The notes under the pieces were generated by a model, which had not been told where the DNA came from, ran no database searches, and saw only the letters and a program-made list of their open reading frames with translations. Of a DNA stretch of 64,000 nucleotides, positions 1 through 8,412 are shown piece after piece; position 1 is the first letter of the stretch; each line of letters starts with the position of its first letter. The stretch lies in contig BAIF02000024.1 of NCBI GenBank assembly GCA_000509105.1, positions 1 through 64,000 on the forward strand, read 5' to 3'. The translations under genes and the position numbers were made by a program. The stretch comes from Clostridiales bacterium VE202-21. GTDB taxonomy: Bacteria > Bacillota > Clostridia > Lachnospirales > Lachnospiraceae.

Positions 1-1
1 C

Positions 2-70
2 GTTGGGTGCATACAATCGGCAGGGATGAAGGAACTTCCAGGAGGAATGACGGACAAAATTGCGATTTGA
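2..70 (+). CDS. 3' end of an unidentified upstream gene (partial)
   Basis: One frame is open from the window edge and stops with TGA at 68-70, giving a 22-residue tail that ends GGMTDKIAI. The residue mix looks coding but is too short to assign to a family. The first ~280 bases are otherwise AT-rich intergenic sequence leading to the manA promoter, so this would be the end of a same-strand neighbour. It could also be chance. Confidence 0.3.
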   Translation, partial: VGCIQSAGMKELPGGMTDKIAI

Positions 71-280
71 GCGTATGTATAACCAATTCTTTTTTCGTTC
101 TTTCTTTTCCTGTATTGTCATGTTCATACTCCCTTTCACAATTAAATATTCTGTAGTATTAGGGGCAGTAAGTAATATTAAGATGACGGGTACATTGGAT
201 TCCTTTGTTGCTATTGCTATATAGAGATGATAAGTGATAAAAAGTATTGTGCAATAATACTAGACAATTTGTTAACTCAA

Positions 281-309
281 TTGACAAAACGGGTGCGGGA
301 TGTTATGAT
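281..309 (+). promoter_or_regulatory. sigma-A-type promoter of the manA-like gene
   Basis: TTGACA at 281-286 and TATGAT at 304-309 are separated by exactly 17 bases, close to the sigma-A consensus. It lies about 110 bases before the chosen manA start. A 12-base inverted repeat (TATTG-TG-CAATA, 244-255) lies upstream and a perfect palindrome (354-379) lies downstream of the start point. Confidence 0.75.
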
Positions 310-353
310 CAAAATAAGAAGAGGTACTTCCAATAAGAGTGCCTTAATCATGA

Positions 354-379
354 CGTATGCGGCTGATCAGCCGCATACG
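354..379. promoter_or_regulatory. perfect 26-bp palindrome in the manA leader, probable operator
   Basis: The half-site CGTATGCGGCTGA is followed directly by its exact reverse complement, with no loop. It lies between the promoter and the ribosome site of manA. No T run follows, so it is not a classic terminator. The missing loop favours a dimeric protein binding site over an RNA hairpin. The ROK regulator downstream is one candidate binder (inference). Confidence 0.5.
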
Positions 380-417
380 CATAGCAAATGTCGATGAATG
401 GAGGAAGAGACAGGAGT

Positions 418-1479
418 ATGGATGCAGTTGAAAGAATGAAACATCCCATTTTTTTTAAGGAAAACCGTGTATGGAGGGTTTACAGCGGCGGTAAGCTTTT
501 AGGGGATTTTGTGGGAAAGCCTGCGGAGGATGATTTTTATCCGGAGGAATGGATTGCTTCGGCGGTATCGGCCCTGAATAAGGACAGTACAGATCCGCGG
601 GAGGGGCTGAGTGTAATTGAGGGAACAGATTTGACGCTAAAAGAGCTGATTGATACATATCCGGCCCAGATGCTGGGGACGGCAAGGAATCTGGGGGTGC
701 TCGTGAAGTTTCTGGACAGTGCGGTCCGACTCCCGGTACAGGTTCATCCGGACCATGCTTTTTCGCGCAAATATCTGAACAGTGAATTTGGAAAGGCGGA
801 GATGTGGATAGTTCTGGCAACCCGAGGGGATGCCTGCATTCATTTTGGCTTCCGGGAGCAGATGGATGAGAAACGGCTGACGCAGTCCGTAGAGAGATCT
901 TATGAGAATAAAGAGGAAATGAGTGCTCTGTTGAACCGGTATCCCGTGAAGAGCGGGGATGTGTTTTTCATTCCCGGCAAGATGGTGCATGCGATCGGGC
1001 AGGGATGTCTGATACTGGAGATTCAGGAACCCACAGATTTTACAATACAGCCTGAGTTCTGGTGTGGGGATTATCTCCTGAGTGACAGTGAGATGTATCT
1101 GGACCTGGGGAGGGAGACGGCTCTGAAGTGCTTTGATTATGATATTTACGGGGAGGCCTGCGAAGAGCTGGCACGTCGTACACCGGTGGTTATATGGGAG
1201 CGGGACGGCGTACGAAAGGAGAGTATCATAACAGAGGAAGATACCGGATGCTTTTGTGTGGAACGATATTCTGTTTCAGAAGGGAAAGTACTGCTGGATG
1301 CGGCACCGGCCATTTATGTGGTTACAAAAGGGGAGGGAAAAGTAACAGGGGATGGTTACTCCAGAATGGTCAGGCAGGGGGATTATTTTTTCCTGCCGTA
1401 CCAGGCAAAAGGAGCGTTCCGGGCGGAGACGGACGGCAGCCTTGAGATTGTAGAATGTCTGCCGCCGGCAGCAGAGTGA
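418..1479 (+). CDS. manA: class I mannose-6-phosphate isomerase (cupin type)
   Basis: Interconverts mannose 6-phosphate and fructose 6-phosphate in the cytoplasm. The 353-residue product has the metal-site pattern of type I phosphomannose isomerases: QVHPD at 108-112 (Gln108, His110), Glu128 in GKAEMW and His191 in HAIG, followed by EIQEPTDF. A C-terminal cupin half follows. An ATG lies 30 bases upstream, but GGAGGAAGAGACAGGAGT immediately precedes the ATG at 418, so that start is preferred. It follows its own promoter and precedes a ROK regulator, suggesting sugar control. The exact substrate (mannose 6-phosphate or a related hexose phosphate) is by family. Confidence 0.85.
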   Translation: MDAVERMKHPIFFKENRVWRVYSGGKLLGDFVGKPAEDDFYPEEWIASAVSALNKDSTDPREGLSVIEGTDLTLKELIDTYPAQMLGTARNLGVLVKFLDSAVRLPVQVHPDHAFSRKYLNSEFGKAEMWIVLATRGDACIHFGFREQMDEKRLTQSVERSYENKEEMSALLNRYPVKSGDVFFIPGKMVHAIGQGCLILEIQEPTDFTIQPEFWCGDYLLSDSEMYLDLGRETALKCFDYDIYGEACEELARRTPVVIWERDGVRKESIITEEDTGCFCVERYSVSEGKVLLDAAPAIYVVTKGEGKVTGDGYSRMVRQGDYFFLPYQAKGAFRAETDGSLEIVECLPPAAE

Positions 1480-1549
1480 GGAGAATTACCAGGCTTGTGT
1501 GGAAGCATTTCAGACGATCGGTGTTTATGAAAAAGAGGAGCAAGTTTGA
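1475..1549 (+). pseudogene. possible short gene remnant after manA
   Basis: A frame overlapping the manA stop reads SEENYQACVEAFQTIGVYEK and ends at TGA 1547-1549. It has the look of the C-terminal tail of a larger enzyme, but no start or upstream domain remains. Weak evidence; no family assigned. Confidence 0.2.
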
Positions 1550-1614
1550 AACAATCGTCAGCTGCCTATCTTGAAGCTTTTAAAAAGGAGAACTCCAGGC
1601 TACCCACTTTTTGG

Positions 1615-1634
1615 TATGATAGAATCGTATCATA
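1615..1634. promoter_or_regulatory. inverted repeat upstream of the ROK gene
   Basis: TATGATA (1615-1621) and its reverse complement TATCATA (1628-1634) flank a 6-base spacer, about 58 bases before the ROK start codon. ROK/NagC-type regulators often bind AT-rich inverted repeats near their own genes, so an autoregulatory operator is possible (inference). Confidence 0.3.
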
Positions 1635-1691
1635 AAAGTATCTGTATATGAATCTGAAAAGATACTAGAAAAAATAAGGACAGGCGTAAAT

Positions 1692-2885
1692 ATGACGAAG
1701 AAGGTACTGAATGCTTCCGGAATGAAAAAAGCCAATCAGAAGAAGATATTGGATATGCTCAGAGTTGAGTCCGTATCCCGGGCGGAGTTATCCAGAAAAA
1801 CGGGGCTGACGCGGGCCGGAATCAGTGGAATTATCGAGGAGCTCATGGCAAAAGGCGTAGTAGTGGAAGGCGAGACCATGCCGAACAGAGTCGGGCGCAG
1901 TTCAGTGGAACTGAAGCTGAACGGAGAGAGATACCTTATCGCCGGCATTTCGATCAGCCGGGATTATTGTACAGTGGGGATCAGCAATTTTTGCTGTGAG
2001 GTACTGGAATACCAGGAGGTTCTGTTTGACAAAGATCAGGATAACCCGCATACGGTATTTAGAAGGATAACAGAGATAATACGGGAAATGATGGCCGGCA
2101 GAGAAGCAGCGCTGCTGGGAATCGGTATTATTTCTCCGGGGGCGCTGGACATCGCTAATGGCAGAATTTTATCCCCGCCTAATTTTGAAAAATGGCATAA
2201 TCTTAATATCTGCAGTTTTTTCCGGAGCCAGTTTGAGTGCCCGGTTGTGCTGGAGAACGATGCCAAAGCAATGGCTATTTCAGAAAAATACTGCGGTGCT
2301 GCCGGAACGGTTAAAAATTATGTGGAGATTGTCGTGGATTATGGAATTGGCGGTGGTATCGTTGTGGACGGGCAGCTTTATAAAGGCAGTTCGGGCAGCA
2401 GCAGTGAATTCGGGCATATTACTGTGGACATGAATGGAGGACTCTGCAGCTGCGGAAACAGAGGATGTGCAGAACTGTATGCAAATATTCCGAATATCAT
2501 AGCGTATGCCCGTAAGTATGACAGTACTGTAACATCATGGGAAGAGATCGTAGACCGTGCTGAAGCCGGGGACGCTGATATGGGCAGGGTTATAGAGCGG
2601 GAGACAGAGTGTCTGGCCGCCGTCATTGTGAGTGCAGTCAATATCATTGATCCCGAAGTCGTATTTATTGGAGGAGACATTTCATACAAGTCCCGGATTC
2701 TGATTTCCGGCATCCAGAAAAGGGTAGATGAGCGGATTATGCGCAAAGCAATTCATGGGATTGAGATTCGTCCATCCGGCCTTACAAAGCATAAAAGGCT
2801 GATTCCCTGTTTCCATTTGCTGCTCAGTTACGTAATCGATCATTCCATTCTTTTTGAAGAAGCTCAGGCAAAGCTGCATCTGTAA
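1692..2885 (+). CDS. ROK family transcriptional regulator (NagC/XylR type)
   Basis: A 397-residue ROK protein. Residues ~14-60 form a MarR-like winged helix (SRAELSRKTGLTRAGISGII). The ROK domain carries LENDAKAMA (~187), GHITV (~241) and the zinc motif CSCGNRGC (252-259). The presence of the DNA-binding N-terminus makes it a regulator rather than a sugar kinase. Family members sense sugars or sugar phosphates. It lies 212 bases after manA in the same direction, with inverted repeats in both leaders. A ribosome site (AAGGA) precedes the ATG. The effector cannot be read from sequence. Confidence 0.88.
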   Translation: MTKKVLNASGMKKANQKKILDMLRVESVSRAELSRKTGLTRAGISGIIEELMAKGVVVEGETMPNRVGRSSVELKLNGERYLIAGISISRDYCTVGISNFCCEVLEYQEVLFDKDQDNPHTVFRRITEIIREMMAGREAALLGIGIISPGALDIANGRILSPPNFEKWHNLNICSFFRSQFECPVVLENDAKAMAISEKYCGAAGTVKNYVEIVVDYGIGGGIVVDGQLYKGSSGSSSEFGHITVDMNGGLCSCGNRGCAELYANIPNIIAYARKYDSTVTSWEEIVDRAEAGDADMGRVIERETECLAAVIVSAVNIIDPEVVFIGGDISYKSRILISGIQKRVDERIMRKAIHGIEIRPSGLTKHKRLIPCFHLLLSYVIDHSILFEEAQAKLHL

Positions 2886-2936
2886 AAGTAAAGAGAACAA
2901 GACCAATCTTCTTCCAAGATAGAGCCGCCGGCGGAT

Positions 2937-3000
2937 GGCAGAGGTGCGCAGGGGTATTACGCCATGCGGAGCATGATGCGCGCCTCGCCGCAAGTACGCC
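2937..3000. repeat. short dispersed repeat, copy 1
   Basis: This stretch (GCAGAGGTG ... CGGAGCATGATGCGCGCC ... CGCAAG) matches 17351-17406 in order and spacing with a few substitutions. Both copies sit just after a stop codon. It lies between the convergent ROK and DUF6128-like genes; nothing else was recognised there. Confidence 0.4.
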
Positions 3001-3036
3001 AAGGCCTACTTGAATTAATTAAGCCGGCCATAGACA

Positions 3037-4560
3037 CTATCTGATATACCGGCAGAAGTGTCCGAAGTCGGGACTGGGTGCTTTTTCGTCTTCATCCAGT
3101 TCCAACTGGTCTACATAGGTTTTGGTGAACTGCGGAAAACCAAACAGTTCCGCAGCTCTGGCTTCTCTTGGAGAGTAGATAGCAGGAACTCCGAGCCAGT
3201 AACGCCCATCTTCTTCTACCAGGAGAAGGTGGTGATAGTTGTGATATCCGTGGAGGAGAAAGCTGTTATTAGCAAGGTTCCAGCAGCGGCGGGGGAGGAT
3301 CGAGAGTTCAGAACGCTGTATTTTCCGGGCTGTGGGGGAGGTTTGTGCTTCTTCTTCAAGGGAGTCCTGCAACTCTGTCCGGATTGTGTCAGCGGGGCCC
3401 TCTGTCCGGGCCGCGTTATCACCGGACATTGCAGTGTCTTTTGGCTCCGCCGGAGTATTGATTATCTCCCCAGTGGGGCTGAATTCTGAGGGCGGTATTT
3501 CCGTTTCAGAAGAGGGGAGTACATTTTGGATTATATCCTCTTCATCAGAAGGGAGTGCATCTGGGGTTATATATTCTTCATCAGAAGAGAGAGGTGAACT
3601 TTGTGGTATGTCTTCTTCATCAGAAGGGGGAAGTGAACTTTGTGGTATGTCTTCTTCATCAGAAGGGAGAAGTGAACTTTGTGGTATGTCGTCTTCATTA
3701 GAAGGGAGAAGTACACTTCGGGGCATATCGTCCTCATTAGAAGCGGGACGTGTATTACGGGTCATATCTTCTTCAACAGGAGAGTTGAGTGCATCAGGAG
3801 ATACATTTGTTTCAGAAGAATTGTGAGTATCTGACGGAACATTTGTATCAGTATTGTCCGATGCATCTGATGAAATATCAACATCAGGATCGCTGAATGA
3901 ATCGAAATACAGACCGGTATCAAAGTCACGGAATGTATCAGGGGGGATATCATCCCCAGACTTGTGAAAAGTATTAGAATACATAACATTTTCAGGGTCA
4001 TTATATGCGTCTGAGCTATCCGTGTTTTCAGGAAGGCTTTGTGACTCCGCCTGTGCTTCGGCATCATTGGTGACAGGTAAACCGGTTCCCGCGGCTGGAC
4101 CTGCTTCTGCAGACTCTGGGGAGTGGACTGCAGAGGGCGCAGGTTCTTCCGATACTGCGGCTGTACTGTCTCCGGATTTTTTCCACAGTTCGATTCCGCG
4201 GGTATCAAAGTCTGCTCCATCTGCGGCGGCTGCATAATACTGGCCGGAGTCCGTCTTCAGGAAAAAGCCGTCAATCTGCTCCAAGGGCCTGCCTTCTGGG
4301 AAAGTGGTGTCTGAAATGGTGAATCTTGCAGAGATACATTTATCTCCGCAGATGATCTCATCGACCTGACTGGAAATAAATTTTGAATTCTGCCTGCAGA
4401 ATGCGTACAGCTTGACTGTGCTGCCAGTCTGCACCGGAATTCCCCTGACATTGACCTGCAGTACACAGGACTGGTAATGCTGGATTAATTTTATAAAGCC
4501 TGCATTACGCAGTTTTTGATTATTATTGTATTCATAAATATAACAGATACCGGGATTCAT
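3037..4560 (-). CDS. DUF6128-like protein with acidic repeat linker
   Basis: A 507-residue protein with two conserved ends. The first ~130 residues (YIYEYNNNQKLRNAGFIKL start) and the last ~90 (HGYHNYHHLLLV, GFPQFTKTYVDQLE) resemble a Lachnospiraceae family I associate with DUF6128; function unknown. Between them lies a low-complexity acidic Ser/Asp/Glu/Pro linker containing about five degenerate 12-residue repeats of the PSDEEDIPQSSL type (DNA ~3560-3770). No signal peptide or membrane segment is seen. An in-frame ATG exists 30 bases upstream, but AGAGGTG sits just before the ATG at 4560. It is convergent with the ROK gene. Confidence 0.7.
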   Translation of the reverse strand: MNPGICYIYEYNNNQKLRNAGFIKLIQHYQSCVLQVNVRGIPVQTGSTVKLYAFCRQNSKFISSQVDEIICGDKCISARFTISDTTFPEGRPLEQIDGFFLKTDSGQYYAAAADGADFDTRGIELWKKSGDSTAAVSEEPAPSAVHSPESAEAGPAAGTGLPVTNDAEAQAESQSLPENTDSSDAYNDPENVMYSNTFHKSGDDIPPDTFRDFDTGLYFDSFSDPDVDISSDASDNTDTNVPSDTHNSSETNVSPDALNSPVEEDMTRNTRPASNEDDMPRSVLLPSNEDDIPQSSLLPSDEEDIPQSSLPPSDEEDIPQSSPLSSDEEYITPDALPSDEEDIIQNVLPSSETEIPPSEFSPTGEIINTPAEPKDTAMSGDNAARTEGPADTIRTELQDSLEEEAQTSPTARKIQRSELSILPRRCWNLANNSFLLHGYHNYHHLLLVEEDGRYWLGVPAIYSPREARAAELFGFPQFTKTYVDQLELDEDEKAPSPDFGHFCRYIR

Positions 4561-4611
4561 AATACACCTCTGGTCTTGTCTTTCTTTCAATCTAATTTAT
4601 TCAGAGAGGTT

Positions 4612-4640
4612 TTGAAAAAGAACACTATTTGTGGTAAATT
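4612..4640 (+). promoter_or_regulatory. probable promoter of tadA
   Basis: TTGAAA (4612-4617), a 17-base spacer, then TAAATT (4635-4640), about 100 bases before the tadA ATG. It lies in the divergent region shared with the minus-strand DUF6128-like gene. Confidence 0.45.
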
Positions 4641-4739
4641 ATATCAAAAGGGAAAAATTAGCGTACCGGCACATTGAAATTTAGGCTGGATATTAAGCTG
4701 AATATCAATGAGACAGTGCACAGGGTTGGAGAGATGATT

Positions 4740-5215
4740 ATGAATGCAGACGAAAAATATATGAAAGAAGCTATCAGGCAGGCAAAAAAGGCATATGCCT
4801 GGAGGAGGTTCCGATCGGATGTGTGATCGTATATCGGGATAAAATCATCGGACGGGGCTATAACAGGCGTACGATCGACAAGAACCCTCTGGCCCATGCG
4901 GAACTGACTGCGATACGAAAGGCCAGCAAAAAGCTGAATGACTGGCGGCTGGAGGAATGCACCCTGTATGTCACCCTGGAGCCATGCCAGATGTGCTCCG
5001 GCGCGATAATCCAGGCAAGGGTGCAGCGCGTGGTAGTTGGATGCATGAATCCCAAGGCAGGCTGTGCGGGATCCATTCTAAACCTGCTGGACATGCAGGA
5101 ATTTAACCACCAGGCCGAGCTCGCGACGGGAGTGCTGGAAGAAGAGTGCAGTACCATGATGAAGCAGTTTTTTAAGGAACTGCGGGAAAAGCAAAAGAAG
5201 ATGAGGGCCAAATAA
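4740..5215 (+). pseudogene. tadA: tRNA-specific adenosine deaminase, frame broken near residue 20
   Basis: TadA converts A34 to inosine in tRNA-Arg. From ATG 4740 the frame reads MNADEKYMKEAIRQAKKAYA, then leaves frame. The next frame continues without loss as LEEVPIGCVIVYRDKIIGRG from CTG 4799, matching the spacing of TadA proteins. One base is therefore missing at about 4797-4799. The catalytic HAE (in PLAHAELTAI) and zinc ligands PCQMC are intact downstream. Restored length would be 158 residues, normal for the family. The first possible start in the second frame is GTG 4823, which would drop the first beta strand. Either a real lesion or an assembly error; tadA is usually essential, which favours error. 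Confidence 0.8.
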
Positions 5216-5218
5216 AAG

Positions 5219-5246
5219 TAACAGCTCAGGCAGGCCTGAACTGTTA
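5219..5246. repeat. palindromic repeat, AACAGTTCAGGC family, short copy
   Basis: The imperfect palindrome TAACAGCTCAGG / CCTGAACTGTTA lies 4 bases after tadA. It matches the terminal module of the long copies at 8202-8392 and 32474-32609. It could fold as an mRNA 3' hairpin between tadA and the convergent amidohydrolase gene. Confidence 0.55.
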
Positions 5247-5314
5247 TAGATAAAAACATGTAAAAGCGGAATTCTGGTCCGTGACGGCGCCAAACGTCCG
5301 TGACTGCTCTTCCA

Positions 5315-6919
5315 TTATTTTTTGTACAGGGTTTTTCCTTCTTTAATCGTTTCCAGGACAACGATGTCTTTCAGCTTCATTTTGTCTGTTTTCAGCGGAT
5401 TTTTGTCAAGAATAACAAGGTCTGCCAGTTTTCCAGCCTCCAGCGTACCTTTTTCCTGTTCTTCGTGATAGGCGTATGCAGTGTTAATGGTGATTGCCTT
5501 CAATGCATCATACACCCCAATCCTTTGTTCCGGGCCCAGGACTTCCCCGCCGCGCGTAACCCTGTTCACCGCGGCCCATACGGAGTGCAGCATATCCGGC
5601 TTTGTAACCGGCGTGTCCTGATGAAAATTCAGGACCAGCCCTCTGTCCAGCGCTGATTTACAAGGGCTGATTCGTCTGCCGCGGGTATCTCCCAGATTCT
5701 TTTTGTGAATATCGCCCCAGTAATAGACATGGCCGACAAAAATGGAGGGGATCATCTTCAAATCAGCCATCTTGTCTAGTTGATCATCCCTTGCCGTCTG
5801 GCAGTGGATCATAACAGGCCGGAGATCTGCATCAGCAGCCTCGGGTATCTTCTTCAGCCCTTTCTCATAGGCATTCAAAAACTGATCACCCGCCGCATCT
5901 CCATTGCAGTGCACCAGGATTTGTTTCCGGTCCCTCAAAGCCTGTTCCATAAACCCGGTTACGGTTTCATCTGTGAACCATGGATATGCACAGTAGCCCC
6001 CGCTGTTATCATAGGGCTTTGTCAGCCATGCCGATTTCCCCTGGGGGGAACCGTCCAGCACGGTTTTGTAACCTCCAAGTTTAAAATGGTTATTGTACTT
6101 CTGGTCACACTCCGGATACTCAATAAAGAACTGGCCCGGATCAGCTTCGCTCATAACCGGATAGGATACGACATCGAGTACAAAGGCACCTTCATCACAT
6201 GCTTTCTTCATGAACTGAACCGCGTCTGTACTGCTGGCGCCGTCCTGAACGGTTGTGACTCCGTATTTCAGGTATTCCTGCTGTACGATCCGTAGGCCTT
6301 CCCTGAGATCCATCTTTATATGACCGGCGAGTAGTTTCTGCAGCTCAATCATTGCGGCTTCTTCCAGATATCCGTCCGGCTCTTTGGTTCCGGGGATCCT
6401 GCCGATGACACCGCCCTGAGGATCTGCAGTATTGCTGCCGATTCCTGCAAGTTTCAAAGCAGCACTGTTTGCGCAGCCCATATGGCCGGAAGCATGGGAT
6501 ACATAGATGGGGATACTTTCAGATACCTGATCCAGAATCTGTCTGGTGGGATGCCCTCCTTCTTTCAGAAAATTGTGGTCATAGCCGAAACCGACGACGA
6601 TATCATTTACTGAAATGTGCCTCTCCGCAATATATTGATTCAATGTATTGATGACATCACGATAGCTGCCGCAGCCGCTCAGATCGGCGTTTAAGGCCAT
6701 CTGCGCCGCCATTGAGACGTGGCCGTGTCCATCCAGAAAGGCGGGCATCAGAGTCTTTCCGTTCAGGTCAATATATTCGGTATCCGGGCCTGACAGCTTT
6801 TCTGCCCCGGCTTTCGGGCCTGCGTATGCAATTTTATGATCTGTTACAAGCAACGCCTCCGGCATATCGTGTTCCCCTGTCATTGCGATAATATTGCCGC
6901 CATAGTACAATTTTTGCAT
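5315..6919 (-). CDS. amidohydrolase family protein (YtcJ-like)
   Basis: A 534-residue metal-dependent hydrolase of the amidohydrolase-3/YtcJ type. It has an N-terminal beta domain, then the metal motif DGHGHVSM, a mid-barrel CNGDAAGDQ and HCQTARDD, FHQDTPV near the C-terminal side, and the closing EKGTLEAGKLADLVILD typical of the family. Substrates are usually N-acyl or amide/imide compounds; none can be named here. The preferred start is the ATG at 6919, 9 bases after AAAGGATGG; an ATG 12 bases upstream overlaps that ribosome site. It is the last gene of a minus-strand unit behind two chromate-transporter genes. Confidence 0.8.
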   Translation of the reverse strand: MQKLYYGGNIIAMTGEHDMPEALLVTDHKIAYAGPKAGAEKLSGPDTEYIDLNGKTLMPAFLDGHGHVSMAAQMALNADLSGCGSYRDVINTLNQYIAERHISVNDIVVGFGYDHNFLKEGGHPTRQILDQVSESIPIYVSHASGHMGCANSAALKLAGIGSNTADPQGGVIGRIPGTKEPDGYLEEAAMIELQKLLAGHIKMDLREGLRIVQQEYLKYGVTTVQDGASSTDAVQFMKKACDEGAFVLDVVSYPVMSEADPGQFFIEYPECDQKYNNHFKLGGYKTVLDGSPQGKSAWLTKPYDNSGGYCAYPWFTDETVTGFMEQALRDRKQILVHCNGDAAGDQFLNAYEKGLKKIPEAADADLRPVMIHCQTARDDQLDKMADLKMIPSIFVGHVYYWGDIHKKNLGDTRGRRISPCKSALDRGLVLNFHQDTPVTKPDMLHSVWAAVNRVTRGGEVLGPEQRIGVYDALKAITINTAYAYHEEQEKGTLEAGKLADLVILDKNPLKTDKMKLKDIVVLETIKEGKTLYKK

Positions 6920-6981
6920 GATATATTCCATCCTTTCTGAAAGCGGATTTTTCTTGGTCTTATTTCAAATTATACCTCATA

Positions 6982-7548
6982 TTACAAATAAAATACCACC
7001 CCTGCAGCACCGCTTATGACCATAATCAGGATTGGATTCATCTTCCGCCTGCGTAATATCACAAGCATCACAAAAAATATGAGCACTGCGATCCAGTTTA
7101 TCTTCGAGAACATGGAATTTAATTGCAGGGTGCTGGTACCAAAAAATGCGAGCATTATAATTGTAGCTGCTGCTGAGATAATCAGGCCTAAAGATGCTGA
7201 CTTCAGTCCGTTTAATATTTCAAAGATATAAGTAGAACTCCGGTGCTTTTGAAAAAAGCGGTATAAAAATAAAGAGATAGCTACTCCACATATTACACAG
7301 CCGACTGTAGCGGCTGCTGCGCCCCCGATGCCTCCGATCTGAAGGCCGACAAAAGTAGAGGTATTAACGGCCAGTGGGCCTGGTGTCATCTGTGAGATTG
7401 TAATAATGTCCGTAAAGAGCTTTTCACTGATCCATCCGGCTTGATTTACCACTTGCTCTTGAATTAAAGGAATGATTGCATAACCGCCTCCAATACTGAG
7501 CAGGCCGATTTTGAAAAATGTAAAAAATAAATTCCAGATTGTTGTCAT
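6982..7548 (-). CDS. chromate transporter (CHR) family protein, second of pair
   Basis: A 188-residue membrane protein with the CHR signature GLLSIGGGYAIIPLIQEQVV near the N-terminus, TPGPLAVNTSTFVG following, and about five hydrophobic segments. Short CHR proteins work as pairs of homologous halves; the partner is the gene immediately upstream. Its ATG overlaps the partner's TGA as ATGA, indicating translational coupling. Family members are named for chromate efflux but the natural substrate in gut Clostridia is unclear. The start at 7548 is chosen from the overlap and AAGAGGAAG before it. Confidence 0.8.
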   Translation of the reverse strand: MTTIWNLFFTFFKIGLLSIGGGYAIIPLIQEQVVNQAGWISEKLFTDIITISQMTPGPLAVNTSTFVGLQIGGIGGAAAATVGCVICGVAISLFLYRFFQKHRSSTYIFEILNGLKSASLGLIISAAATIIMLAFFGTSTLQLNSMFSKINWIAVLIFFVMLVILRRRKMNPILIMVISGAAGVVFYL

Positions 7549-8113
7549 TTCATCTTCCTCTTTTCCCAAAACACCCGTATCACACATAAAAAGCAGCAGA
7601 CAACCAGTATCAAAGCCACATTAATACCGAGCACAAAGTTTGCCAAAAAAGCGGCAGGTATCATGGCAGATAAAAACCAGGAACGCTCCTTCAGGATCAG
7701 AGCGCACATGTCTATGATCAGATCTACAATCAGTGCGGCCACGCCCGCCTGCATCCCTTTTAACACGGCCGCAACAACAGCGTTTGAGATAAAAGCTGTA
7801 TAAAATGTCGATACCAGCCCGAGTATAACAAGGGGGGGATGACGGCGGCAATACAGCTGATGGCGGCGCCCAGAGTTCCCGCGACCCGATATCCTGCCAG
7901 CGCAGACAGGTTAATGGCAATCGCTCCGGGAGTCGACTGTGCCACAGCTGCCATACCTACCAGGTCCTCCTCTGTAAAATACTGTTTCTGGGTTACAAAA
8001 TAACGGCGGACCATAGGTACAACTACATAGCCGCCGCCGAAAGTAAAACTGCTGATAAACAGGTTGACTGCCAAAAGCCAGAAATATGTTTGTTTCTTGG
8101 GATGCTCCATCAT
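7545..8113 (-). pseudogene. chromate transporter (CHR) family protein, first of pair, frameshift in a G/C run
   Basis: The N-terminal part (NLFISSFTFGGGYVVVPMVR, QSTPGAIAINLSALAG) and C-terminal part (VLKGMQAGVAALIVDLIID) of one CHR protein lie in different frames. The break is in the run of seven G on the plus strand at 7832-7838. One extra base there would join PP-LVILGLVSTFYTAFISN to the downstream frame and give 189 residues, equal to its partner. An upstream ATG at 8137 lies inside the -10 box, so translation should start at the ATG pair 8113/8110 behind GAGGAGGGG. Homopolymer sequencing error and slippage-based switching are both possible. Confidence 0.75.
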
Positions 8114-8135
8114 GCCCCTCCTCTCTGTTTCTCCC

Positions 8136-8164
8136 ATTATAGTTCTTGTTGAGATATCTGTAAA
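8136..8164 (-). promoter_or_regulatory. promoter of the chrA-amidohydrolase operon
   Basis: On the minus strand TTTACA (8159-8164), a 17-base spacer and TATAAT (8136-8141). The start point would be about 8129, which rules out the ATG at 8137 and supports translation from 8113/8110. The LysR gene is divergent and may control this promoter. Confidence 0.65.
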
Positions 8165-8201
8165 ATGATATAATTATATAGAATATATAAATTTAATTCA
8201 T

Positions 8202-8392
8202 GTAACAGTTCAGGCAGGCCTGAACTGTTACGCATCCAGCCCAGTGAAATTCACCTACGGCGAAGGGTGCTGTGCGCCAGTAGCGCACGTTTAGCACGGA
8301 CCGAAGCGTAGCGGAGACCTGGATGCCTGCAACCGCCATGTTTCGTACGGCCTGCGCAGTAAATGCGCAGACCTGCTTAAACAGTTACTGAT
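8202..8392. repeat. dispersed structured repeat, AACAGTTCAGGC family, long copy
   Basis: Starts with the palindrome AACAGTTCAGG / CCTGAACTGTT, continues through CATCCAGCCCAGTGAAATTC, GGATGCCTGCAACCGCCATG and a hairpin (GTCTG..CAGGC on the minus strand with an ATTTACTG loop), and ends AAACAGTTA. The reverse complement of 32474-32609 follows it almost module by module, apart from an insertion here. It fills the gap between the divergent chrA and LysR genes. Confidence 0.65.
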
Positions 8393-8412
8393 TCATGTCA
8401 GGAGGAGAGCTT

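Noticed and set aside
3560-3770. Tandem 36-39-bp repeats as a CRISPR or non-coding satellite
   Set aside because: They are in frame within a single minus-strand gene and encode an acidic linker.
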